64,000 bases of DNA from Corynebacterium sp. 21KM1197 (GTDB taxonomy: Bacteria; Actinomycetota; Actinomycetes; Mycobacteriales; Mycobacteriaceae). A model generated the notes under the pieces. The model was not told the DNA's origin, made no database searches, and worked only from the letters and a program-made list of their open reading frames with translations. The position numbers were made by a program, and so were the translations under genes. Below, in pieces: positions 57,788 to 64,000 of this stretch (the stretch's first letter is position 1; every line of letters begins with the position of its first letter). The DNA lies in NCBI RefSeq assembly GCF_033783015.1, contig NZ_CP123907.1, positions 186,001 to 250,000 on the forward strand, given 5' to 3'.

Positions 57788-58126
57788 ATGTCTAACGCGC
57801 ATACCCCGGAAGCCGTGGGGCGCATGCACTACATCGACGGCTATGAGCCAGTGAGCTATGAGGCCCCTCATTCCTCCCTGCTCCGCACCGAGACCTGGGT
57901 GGGCATGGGGCTCGTACTCGCCTCGCTCTGCCCGGCGGGCATCGCCCTTTTTGCGGTGGGCCTCATGGTTTTTGGTAACACCGGCCAAGCGGATGTTAAT
58001 CCTAACCTGCTCCTGTGGATCGGCATTGTGCTGACCGTGGTGCTGCTGGTGGCTGGTTCCCTGATGATCAGCTATGGTCGCCGCTACTACAAGCAGTACG
58101 TGAAGGAAACCGGACGGAAGAACTAA
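57788..58126 (+). CDS. Hypothetical membrane protein next to sdhCAB
   Basis: A 112-residue protein with a cytoplasmic N-terminus (MHYIDGYEPVSYE...) and two helices (GMGLVLASLCPAGIALFAVG and LWIGIVLTVVLLVAGSLMIS), then a basic YGRRYYKQYVK tail. Corynebacterial sdh loci usually end with such a gene; function is unknown. Confidence 0.7.
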   Translation: MSNAHTPEAVGRMHYIDGYEPVSYEAPHSSLLRTETWVGMGLVLASLCPAGIALFAVGLMVFGNTGQADVNPNLLLWIGIVLTVVLLVAGSLMISYGRRYYKQYVKETGRKN

Positions 58127-58162
58127 ATCCCGGTATCCCCGTACACGGCGCGCGAAGCGCGC

Positions 58163-58208
58163 AGGCGGGCCGTTTCTCCCCCGAGCTGGGGAGGGGCGGC
58201 CCGCTTTT
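58163..58208 (+). terminator. Rho-independent terminator after the sdh-linked membrane protein
   Basis: GCGGGCCG pairs with CGGCCCGC, with an inner CTCCCC / GGGGAG stem, followed by TTTTCT. Confidence 0.85.
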
Positions 58209-58222
58209 CTACACTGTCATGT

Positions 58223-58312
58223 ATGCAACGCAAGATATTGCTCGTGGCCACCGGACTCATCAGCCTGATTACCGGCCTGAGCCTCATTATTTCCGGCTTC
58301 CAGGGCCTATAG
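58223..58312 (+). CDS. 29-residue membrane microprotein
   Basis: ATG 58223 encodes MQRKILLVATGLISLITGLS and then LIISGFQGL, ending at TAG 58310-58312. Nearly the whole peptide is one membrane helix with a basic start. Its stop overlaps the AGGAGG RBS of the DUF445 gene, which starts 16 bases on, so the two are probably coupled. A terminator precedes it, so it should have its own promoter (TTCTACACTGTCATG region). Confidence 0.6.
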   Translation: MQRKILLVATGLISLITGLSLIISGFQGL

Positions 58313-58327
58313 GAGGGAGCGGAGTTC

Positions 58328-59698
58328 ATGGCAGAACACGCGCGCGCGGAGAGCGTGAGGCGGGAGCGCACGGGGAGTACGAAACCCGCCGTAATTACGG
58401 CTGGTACCGGGAGCCCGGCGCGCTCCGTGCCCGGCCCTAACCCCGAGGTGGAGGAGGAGCGCCGTCGCGCCCTGCGGAAACACAAGGCGCTGGTCACCGG
58501 ACTGCTGATCGTGGCGGCTCTCATCTTCCTGGCCTGCTCCTGGTGGCAGCACCAGCCCGGCGGCGCCCCGGTGTGGGTGGGGTACGTGCGGGCGGCGTCG
58601 GAAGCCGGCATGGTGGGTGGCCTGGCGGATTGGTTCGCCGTTACCGCGCTCTTTAGGCACCCGATGGGCCTGCCCATTCCGCACACCGCGCTGATTCCCA
58701 AGAAGAAGGATCAGTTGGGCGATTCTCTTTCCGGGTTCGTGGGGGAGAACTTCCTCAACGCGGAACTCATCACGGAGAAGGTGGCCACCGCCGATCTTCC
58801 CCTCCATGCCGGGCGCTGGTTGGCCGATCCCGCCCACGCGCAGCGCGTCTCCGCCGAGGCCGGGCGGCTGGCCAATAATGCGCTTCAGGCCATTGATCCG
58901 CAGGACGCCGAGGCCCTGATCCGCCGCCTGCTGGTGGACAAGGCCGCCGAGCCGCAGTGGGGGCCGCCCGCCGGGCGCGCGCTGGAACAACTCATCGAGG
59001 ACGGCAAGACGGAGCCGCTTATCGACGACGCCATTGCCTGGCTGCATGGCAAGGTACAGGGCTCCCAGGATCTGATTATCCGCCTGCTGGACGAGCGCAA
59101 GCCGGTGTGGGCGCCGCGCTTTGTCAATGACTTGGTGGGCGAGAAGATCTACCGCGAGTTGGTCAATTGGACCGCCGACGTCTCCGCCGATCCCGAGCAC
59201 GAGGCGCGCCGCGCCCTGCGGCGCTTCCTGGGGCAATTGGCGCAGGACTTGCAGCACGATCCGCAGATGATCGAGCGAGTGGAGGGCTGGAAGGCGGAGA
59301 TCATGGCCTCGCGCCCCGTGGCCCAGGCCGCCCCCGCGCTGTGGCGCGCCGCCTCCACCTCGCTGATCCAGGCGGTGAATGATCCCGATTCCCTGCTGCG
59401 CCGCACCGTGGCGGATTATGCCCTGCACTGGGGGCAGCGCCTGGAGGCAGAGCCGGAGTTGCGCGCGGAGGTAAACCGCAAGGTGGTGGCCGCCGCGGCC
59501 TTTGTGGCCAATAACTATTCCGGCCAGATCACCGCCATTATCTCCGATACCGTGCGGGCCTGGGACGCCCAGGAGGCCAGCGAGAAGATCGAACTGATGG
59601 TGGGCAAGGACCTGCAATTCATTCGCCTCAACGGCACCATCGTGGGGGCGTTGGCGGGCCTGGTGATCTATGCGGTGTCTCAGTTGCTCTTTGGCTAA
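58328..59698 (+). CDS. DUF445 membrane protein
   Basis: A 456-residue protein with a basic N-terminus, one hydrophobic region (VTGLLIVAALIFLACSWW), then WVGYVRAASEAGMVGGLADW with FAVTALFRHPMGLPIPHT, the DUF445 start. A long helical region and a C-terminal hydrophobic end (LVIYAVSQLLFG) follow. Thought to be a membrane-linked helix-rich protein with unknown role. RBS AGGAGGG precedes ATG 58328. Confidence 0.9.
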   Translation: MAEHARAESVRRERTGSTKPAVITAGTGSPARSVPGPNPEVEEERRRALRKHKALVTGLLIVAALIFLACSWWQHQPGGAPVWVGYVRAASEAGMVGGLADWFAVTALFRHPMGLPIPHTALIPKKKDQLGDSLSGFVGENFLNAELITEKVATADLPLHAGRWLADPAHAQRVSAEAGRLANNALQAIDPQDAEALIRRLLVDKAAEPQWGPPAGRALEQLIEDGKTEPLIDDAIAWLHGKVQGSQDLIIRLLDERKPVWAPRFVNDLVGEKIYRELVNWTADVSADPEHEARRALRRFLGQLAQDLQHDPQMIERVEGWKAEIMASRPVAQAAPALWRAASTSLIQAVNDPDSLLRRTVADYALHWGQRLEAEPELRAEVNRKVVAAAAFVANNYSGQITAIISDTVRAWDAQEASEKIELMVGKDLQFIRLNGTIVGALAGLVIYAVSQLLFG

Positions 59699-59766
59699 TT
59701 GCTTGGTTCATTCGGGTTTTATTCGGGCCGGGTTTTCTGGGGGAAACCCCGGCTATACTCGTCCTC

Positions 59767-60249
59767 ATGAGTTCAGGGAAGAACCGCGTTTCTGAGATTT
59801 TGCGCGCCGGGCGTGAGGCCGCCCGCAGTACGGGGGAGGTGCTCGGGGAGTTCAGCGAGAATCTGCGCCAACCCGAGGACCGGGGGCGGCACGCCCTGGA
59901 GGAGGAGACGGTGGTGGAACACCTGCGTGAGGCGGCCCAGGGCATCGCGGATCAGCGCAGCGTGGATTCCCTGAGGGAGGGCGCCAGCCGGGTGGCGGGA
60001 GCCACGGGTGAGGCCTTAAGTTCCCTCGTGGAGAGGGTGGGCCGGGCTACCGCCTCCACGCGGGACTCCGAGGCGGCGGCCAAGGCCGGGCAGGCCTATC
60101 AGCGCGTGGGGGAGACGGTGAGTGAGGCGGCCAGGGAGGCCTGGGATTCCCAGCGCCAGGGGGCGAATGAGGAGGGCCAGCCGCAGGATATTATCGACGG
60201 CGAAGTGCTCTCGGAGACGATCCACGAGGAAGGAAACCACCGTGACTGA
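59767..60249 (+). CDS. Hypothetical helical acidic protein
   Basis: A 160-residue protein, strongly alpha-helical with Ala-rich amphipathic segments (EILRAGREAARSTGEVLGEF and a second series), like a membrane-associated coiled-coil or apolipoprotein-like protein. No signal peptide or membrane helix. It overlaps the DUF2516 gene start by 8 bases. No family recognised. Confidence 0.6.
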   Translation: MSSGKNRVSEILRAGREAARSTGEVLGEFSENLRQPEDRGRHALEEETVVEHLREAAQGIADQRSVDSLREGASRVAGATGEALSSLVERVGRATASTRDSEAAAKAGQAYQRVGETVSEAAREAWDSQRQGANEEGQPQDIIDGEVLSETIHEEGNHRD

Positions 60250-60553
60250 CATTTTGTGGCAGATACTGAAGGGCGTGATGTACCTGGAACCCATCCTGTA
60301 CTGGGGCGTTGCGATGGCGGGCCTGGTGGGAATCGTGATGCTCGCCTTTACTCGGCCGGACGCTTTCTTTGCCGCGGATCGTCAGAGCAAGATGACGTGG
60401 CTGGGCCTCCTGGCGGCGGGCACTGTCGCCTGCCTGATCGGGGCGCAGTTTGCCTTCCTCGGCATCATCGGCGTGGTGATCGTGGGGCTGTACTGGTGGG
60501 ATCTGCGCCCGCAATTGCGCGATCTGCTCGGTGGCCAGCAGGGCGGTTGGTGA
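60242..60553 (+). CDS. DUF2516 membrane protein
   Basis: A protein of about 103 residues from GTG 60242 (MTDILWQILKGVMYLEPILY). Three hydrophobic segments and the sequence WWDLRPQLRDLLGG are DUF2516-like. A frame start at 60122 was rejected as it would overlap the preceding gene by over 120 bases. Confidence 0.85.
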   Translation: MTDILWQILKGVMYLEPILYWGVAMAGLVGIVMLAFTRPDAFFAADRQSKMTWLGLLAAGTVACLIGAQFAFLGIIGVVIVGLYWWDLRPQLRDLLGGQQGGW

Positions 60554-60990
60554 TGCGGGATCTCACCCGCGCGGAGTCTCCCCGAGCCGTGCAGGAGGCC
60601 CTGGCGGCGGGAGAGAAAGATTTACTGGTACCCGCCTCCTGGGTTCCAGCGGAGGTGCCGGAGGGGGTTTCCATGATGGTGGCCTGTGGCTTTCCCACCG
60701 GCCGCCATCACCCCCTCATCAAGGCCTCCGAGGCGCGCCTGGCGGTGCAGAGCGGGGTGACCGGGGCGTTGATCGTGGTGGACGCCTCCGCCGGGGAATA
60801 TTCCTGGACGATGGACATCGTGACCGCTCGCGAGGCCATCACCGATCAGGTGCGCTTGGCGGTGGGGATTGACGCCCAGGCCCCCAACCGGGCCGAGATA
60901 GAGCGGGTGGCGCGGCGCGCGGGGGCGGAGGCCGTGCTGTTGATTGAGCAGACGGAATCTGGTTACGGGGTGCGCAGGTCGGAGACGTGA
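60553..60990 (+). CDS. Deoxyribose-phosphate aldolase-like protein, short
   Basis: A protein of 145 residues (ATG 60553, overlapping the preceding stop). It reads VACGFPTGRHHPLIKASEAR and GALIVVDASAGEYSWTMDIV, a TIM-barrel-like part of DeoC, which makes or splits deoxyribose-5-phosphate. It is much shorter than DeoC (about 220 residues), and I do not see the Schiff-base Lys clearly. It may be a domain remnant or a divergent paralogue. It overlaps the convergent LmeA gene by 28 bases. Confidence 0.5.
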   Translation: MRDLTRAESPRAVQEALAAGEKDLLVPASWVPAEVPEGVSMMVACGFPTGRHHPLIKASEARLAVQSGVTGALIVVDASAGEYSWTMDIVTAREAITDQVRLAVGIDAQAPNRAEIERVARRAGAEAVLLIEQTESGYGVRRSET

Positions 60991-61739
60991 ACGCCCTCGC
61001 CGCTCACGGTGGCCCGCAGGCCCTCCCCGGTGACCTCGGCATTGGTGATGGAAAGCCCCCCGGAGGCCAGCAATTGCTCTTCCACGCCCTGCTGCAACTG
61101 GCGGGAAATCTCCTCGGTCACGGTGGGGGGAAGGTCAAAGCCCAAGACCTTGGTGTTGAGCACCTCGAAGTGGGTGCGGCCCTCGGCGGTGGTGGGGCTA
61201 AAGTCCAGGCTGCCCGCGCCGTTGCTGAACTCCACGCTGATGGTATTGGTATCCGGGTTGGAGGATACGCCGGTGACCTGCACCAACTGCCGCAGGAAAG
61301 CCGCCCCAATATCGTTGGAGTTCTCCGCAGTGCCGTTGAGGTTTTGCTGCAAGAGCGCCAGCAGGAACTCGTTGCTCAGGTGGGCCGTGGCCTCCAGGTG
61401 CCCGGCCACGGGGTCGGTGCGATCTGCGATATTGAGGTTCTGCATGGAAATATCCGCCGCCGGGTTCCCGGAGGCCACGCCGTTATCCACGCGCAGGGTG
61501 GAGGGTGTGTGCACGGATACCTGGCCTAGCTCCTTGCTGAGCAGCCCCAGCAGCACCGGGGAGGCGCCAAAGGAGATGGAGGGGTCCTCGGTGAGTTCCA
61601 CGCCGCCGGACTGAGCCTGGGCGCGGAATTCCTCAGCCAGATCCCTATTGACGATCCACCGCGCGCCAAACTCCGCGGCGACCAGCAGGAGGATCAGGAC
61701 AACGACGATCGTGCTAAAAATCTTGGCCGTTTTAGACAT
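60963..61739 (-). CDS. LmeA-type phospholipid-binding protein (DUF2993)
   Basis: A 258-residue protein with one N-terminal membrane helix (IFSTIVVVLILLLVAAEFGA) and an external DUF2993 domain of alternating beta strands, as in mycobacterial LmeA, which affects lipomannan maturation. It should sit outside the membrane. It is probably not in an operon with its neighbours here. Confidence 0.85.
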   Translation of the reverse strand: MSKTAKIFSTIVVVLILLLVAAEFGARWIVNRDLAEEFRAQAQSGGVELTEDPSISFGASPVLLGLLSKELGQVSVHTPSTLRVDNGVASGNPAADISMQNLNIADRTDPVAGHLEATAHLSNEFLLALLQQNLNGTAENSNDIGAAFLRQLVQVTGVSSNPDTNTISVEFSNGAGSLDFSPTTAEGRTHFEVLNTKVLGFDLPPTVTEEISRQLQQGVEEQLLASGGLSITNAEVTGEGLRATVSGEGVHVSDLRTP

Positions 61740-61766
61740 AGAGACAGTCTACGGCTCCCGCCGGGG

Positions 61767-62579
61767 CTATGCCGGGCTGCCGACGGCTCCCCACGGCACC
61801 GTGAGCACATTATCGCGCAGGAGGCGGCGCTGCCGATCCACGGGCAGGCCGCGCTCGCGGAGAAGTTCCTTGGTCTTGCGCCAGCGCACCCGTGGCCCGT
61901 AGGGCGACCAACCTGCGCAGTGATCCCAGGCGGCGTCGCACTCGCGGAGCAGGCGGTGAATGGCCTCGCCGGGGATATTGCGGTGAATGAGAATCTTGGG
62001 TAGGCGCTCGGCCACATCCGAGGGGCGCTCCACATCAAAGGGATCCCAGGCCAGGGTGAGGCTCCGGGGGCCGTGACGATCGAGCACGATCCAGGCGGCG
62101 CGCCGACCAACCTCATCGCAGGTGCCCTCCACAAAGAGGCCGCCGGGGGCCAGCCGAGAGGTAACGGATTGCCAGGCGTGGTGGACGTCCGCGACGTCGT
62201 ATTGCCGCAGCACATTAAAGGCGCGCACCAGGTGGGGGCGGTGCCCGGCGAGTTCAAAGCCGCCGAGGCCAAAGGTCACCCCGCCCTGGGGCGGGAGCAC
62301 GCGCGCGGGATCGATTTCCAGGCCGAGCACCCGCACGTCCGCGCGGGTGCGGCGCAGCCACCTGGCCCACTCCACGGTGGTGGTGTGGCTGGCCCCGTAG
62401 CCGAGGTCGATGGCTAGGGGGGAATCGGCGCGCAGAAGAACGCGCCGTGCGGGTTCGTGGTGATAAAGCCAACGATCGCAGCGGCGCAGCCGGTTATATC
62501 CGGTGGTTCCCCTGGTGATCACGCCCACGGGGCCCTGCGTGGGAAATTGCGTCCGCAGGTTATGGGCGTGATCGGCCAT
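61767..62579 (-). CDS. Class I SAM-dependent methyltransferase
   Basis: A 270-residue protein. LAIDLGYGASHTTTVEWARW is a SAM-binding-like motif (D-L-G-x-G) and VLGLEIDPARV the acidic beta-2 strand. It starts right before the DUF2505 stop on the minus strand, with no gap, so they are co-transcribed. The substrate is unknown. Confidence 0.8.
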   Translation of the reverse strand: MADHAHNLRTQFPTQGPVGVITRGTTGYNRLRRCDRWLYHHEPARRVLLRADSPLAIDLGYGASHTTTVEWARWLRRTRADVRVLGLEIDPARVLPPQGGVTFGLGGFELAGHRPHLVRAFNVLRQYDVADVHHAWQSVTSRLAPGGLFVEGTCDEVGRRAAWIVLDRHGPRSLTLAWDPFDVERPSDVAERLPKILIHRNIPGEAIHRLLRECDAAWDHCAGWSPYGPRVRWRKTKELLRERGLPVDRQRRLLRDNVLTVPWGAVGSPA

Positions 62580-63083
62580 TTAGAGGTTCTCGTTGATCCA
62601 GGTGGAGATCAGTTCGCCCTCGTTGTTGAAGATCTCACCCAGGGCGTCGGCCACCTTGGGCTCGATAGCGCCACCCATGAACGGAATGTTCACGGACACC
62701 TCGTTCTCATAATCGAAGGTGGTGGTCTGGTCATCGCCGGAGATGGTGGCCTCGCCCTTGTAGTCCACGGGGGTGCCCTTGACGTCGGCGGTGTATTCCA
62801 GCTCCGCGCGGCCGTCGGTCAGCGGGCCCACGGTGACCACGCGCTTGACCTTGAGGGCCTGGGAGACCATGGAGCGCACGGCCTCGGGCAGGACGTCGAG
62901 GGGCAGAACCTCGAAGAGGGTGGCCTCGCCGCCGCCGTTGTTCTCGGTGAACTCGTGCACCTCGCCCGGCTCGGGGGAGAGGCGGGCAACGTCATAGGCC
63001 CAGAAGTCGGCGTTGGTGAGCGCGGCGTGGACCTTCTCCACCGGCTGATTGATCGTTACAGTGTTCTCACTACGAGTAGCCAT
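62580..63083 (-). CDS. DUF2505 protein (START-like lipid-binding fold)
   Basis: A 167-residue protein. The start TRSENTVTINQPVEKVHAAL and the long beta-rich body suit the SRPBCC/START-like fold of DUF2505, which binds hydrophobic ligands. It directly precedes the methyltransferase gene and is divergent from murB. Confidence 0.85.
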   Translation of the reverse strand: MATRSENTVTINQPVEKVHAALTNADFWAYDVARLSPEPGEVHEFTENNGGGEATLFEVLPLDVLPEAVRSMVSQALKVKRVVTVGPLTDGRAELEYTADVKGTPVDYKGEATISGDDQTTTFDYENEVSVNIPFMGGAIEPKVADALGEIFNNEGELISTWINENL

Positions 63084-63107
63084 GCCCTAGAGACTACCGT
63101 GAGAGGG

Positions 63108-64000
63108 GTGAGTGATGTAGCCCTGACCCAGCGCCTCAATAATGTCCACGGTGCCACCTGCGAGACCTCCCTGAGCCTCGCGGAACTCACCACTTTACGT
63201 CTAGGTGGGCGGCCCCGCTTCACGGTGCGCTGTGCCACCGCCGAGGCCACCGCCGAGGTGGTGCGCGTTCTCGACGAGGCCGGGGTGCCCCTGCTCATCG
63301 TGGGAGGCGGCTCGAACCTCGTGGTGGCCGATGGTGACCTCGACCTCGCGGTGGTGCTGCTGGAGGATTCGCGCGTGCACATCGACCGGGAGACGGGGCT
63401 GGTGCGCGCGGCGGCCGGGGCGGTGTGGGACGACGTGGTGCGTGCCTCGGTGGAGGCCGGGCTGGGTGGATTGGAGTGCCTGTCCGGGATTCCCGGCTGC
63501 GCGGGGGCCACGCCGGTACAAAACGTGGGGGCCTATGGCGTGGAGGTTTCCGACGTGCTCACGCGGGTGCGGCTGTGGGATCGCGGCACCGAAAAAGACG
63601 AGTGGGTGAGCGCTAAATCACTTGATTTGGGCTACCGTTATTCAAATCTCAAGTTCACCAACCGGGCCGTGGTGCTGGAGGTGGAGTTCCAGCTATCCAC
63701 GGACGGTCTCTCCGCGCCGTTGCGCTTCGGTGCCCTGGCGCGGGAGGTGGGGGCCACCGAACCCGGGCAGCGCCTTCCGGCCCGGCAGGTGCGCGAGGCG
63801 GTGCTGCGCGTGCGCCGGGGCAAGGCGATGGTGCTCGACGCGGAGGATCACGATACTTGGTCCGCGGGCTCCTTTTTCACTAACCCCGTGGTCAGCGAGG
63901 CGCTTGCCGACGCCGCCTTTGCCAAAGTAGGAGAGGAAACCATGCCGCGTTTCCCGGCGGGGGAGGGCAAGGTCAAACTGTCCGCCGCGTGGCTGATTGA
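63108..64000 (+). CDS. murB: UDP-N-acetylmuramate dehydrogenase, 3' truncated by window edge
   Basis: The frame starts at GTG 63108 (SDVALTQRLNNVHGATCETS) and runs past base 64000. The FAD-binding part is LLIVGGGSNLVVADGD, and LSGIPGCAGATPVQNVGAYG is the family signature. It reduces UDP-GlcNAc-enolpyruvate to UDP-MurNAc for peptidoglycan. About 297 residues are visible. Its start lies 24 bases from that of the divergent DUF2505 gene. Confidence 0.95.
   Translation, partial: MSDVALTQRLNNVHGATCETSLSLAELTTLRLGGRPRFTVRCATAEATAEVVRVLDEAGVPLLIVGGGSNLVVADGDLDLAVVLLEDSRVHIDRETGLVRAAAGAVWDDVVRASVEAGLGGLECLSGIPGCAGATPVQNVGAYGVEVSDVLTRVRLWDRGTEKDEWVSAKSLDLGYRYSNLKFTNRAVVLEVEFQLSTDGLSAPLRFGALAREVGATEPGQRLPARQVREAVLRVRRGKAMVLDAEDHDTWSAGSFFTNPVVSEALADAAFAKVGEETMPRFPAGEGKVKLSAAWLI

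Overview
The window is a chromosomal segment of a high-GC Gram-positive bacterium and almost certainly a Corynebacterium. It holds an antigen-85-type mycolyltransferase, a mycothiol-dependent formaldehyde dehydrogenase, a corynebacterial Tad pilus locus, DUF2304, DUF2505, DUF2516 and LmeA-type genes, and the order cspA - topA - adenylate cyclase - holB - tRNA-Thr, which I know from corynebacterial chromosomes. The very large thioester/VaFE surface protein suggests an animal- or human-associated species. No rRNA, CRISPR array, integrase, transposase or prophage was seen.

Layout. 1-2663: end of a tad operon (TadA end, TadB, TadC, Flp-like pilin, two TadE-like minor pilins). 2707-3490: small toxin/antitoxin-like genes, the first frameshifted. 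3487-11572: DUF1998 helicase, cspA, DedA, a broken DUF3800-like gene and topA. 11805-17161: a short leader ORF, then a 1765-residue adhesin with a thioester domain and four VaFE/T-Q repeats. 17376-19841: a 46-residue cationic microprotein, an AAA ATPase pseudogene and a RelE/Phd toxin-antitoxin pair. 20367-24986: OPT transporter, a decayed second microprotein, a DUF2335-like membrane protein, and an Abi gene framed by a perfect 77-bp direct repeat copied from the 3' end of ogt. 24989-27929: class III cyclase, holB, tRNA-Thr(CGT). 27984-28702: a frameshifted BrnT toxin, its antitoxin and a small HTH ORF.

29050-36358: a strong palindrome, an FAD-linked oxidase, a lipid kinase, a YhgE/Pip membrane protein, a TetR regulator, glpD and a small ORF. 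36560-38290: formaldehyde detoxification pair (mycothiol dehydrogenase plus MBL hydrolase). 38505-40196: panBC. 40251-41432: a second AAA ATPase with an in-frame TGA. 41530-43681: MFS transporter and an epimerase. 43678-47953: a minus-strand operon for surface glycan assembly (flippase, two glycosyltransferases, DUF2304) ending in a DsbA-type oxidoreductase. 48209-52353: envelope cluster with a secreted protein, a class F-like sortase lacking the usual Arg, a mycolyltransferase, a leaderless SSGDN-repeat protein and a leaderless 36-residue peptide. 52410-57722: lpd and sdhCAB. 57788-64000: membrane and envelope genes of mostly unknown function, ending in a partial murB.

The window mixes intact core genes (central metabolism, replication, pantothenate, envelope) with an accessory layer of toxin-antitoxin, ATPase and defence genes. 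At least five of those accessory genes are broken by single-base indels or one nonsense codon. The most unusual items are the Abi cassette flanked by ogt-derived repeats, the paired cationic microproteins, the leaderless proteins beside the mycolyltransferase, and the sortase without its Arg.
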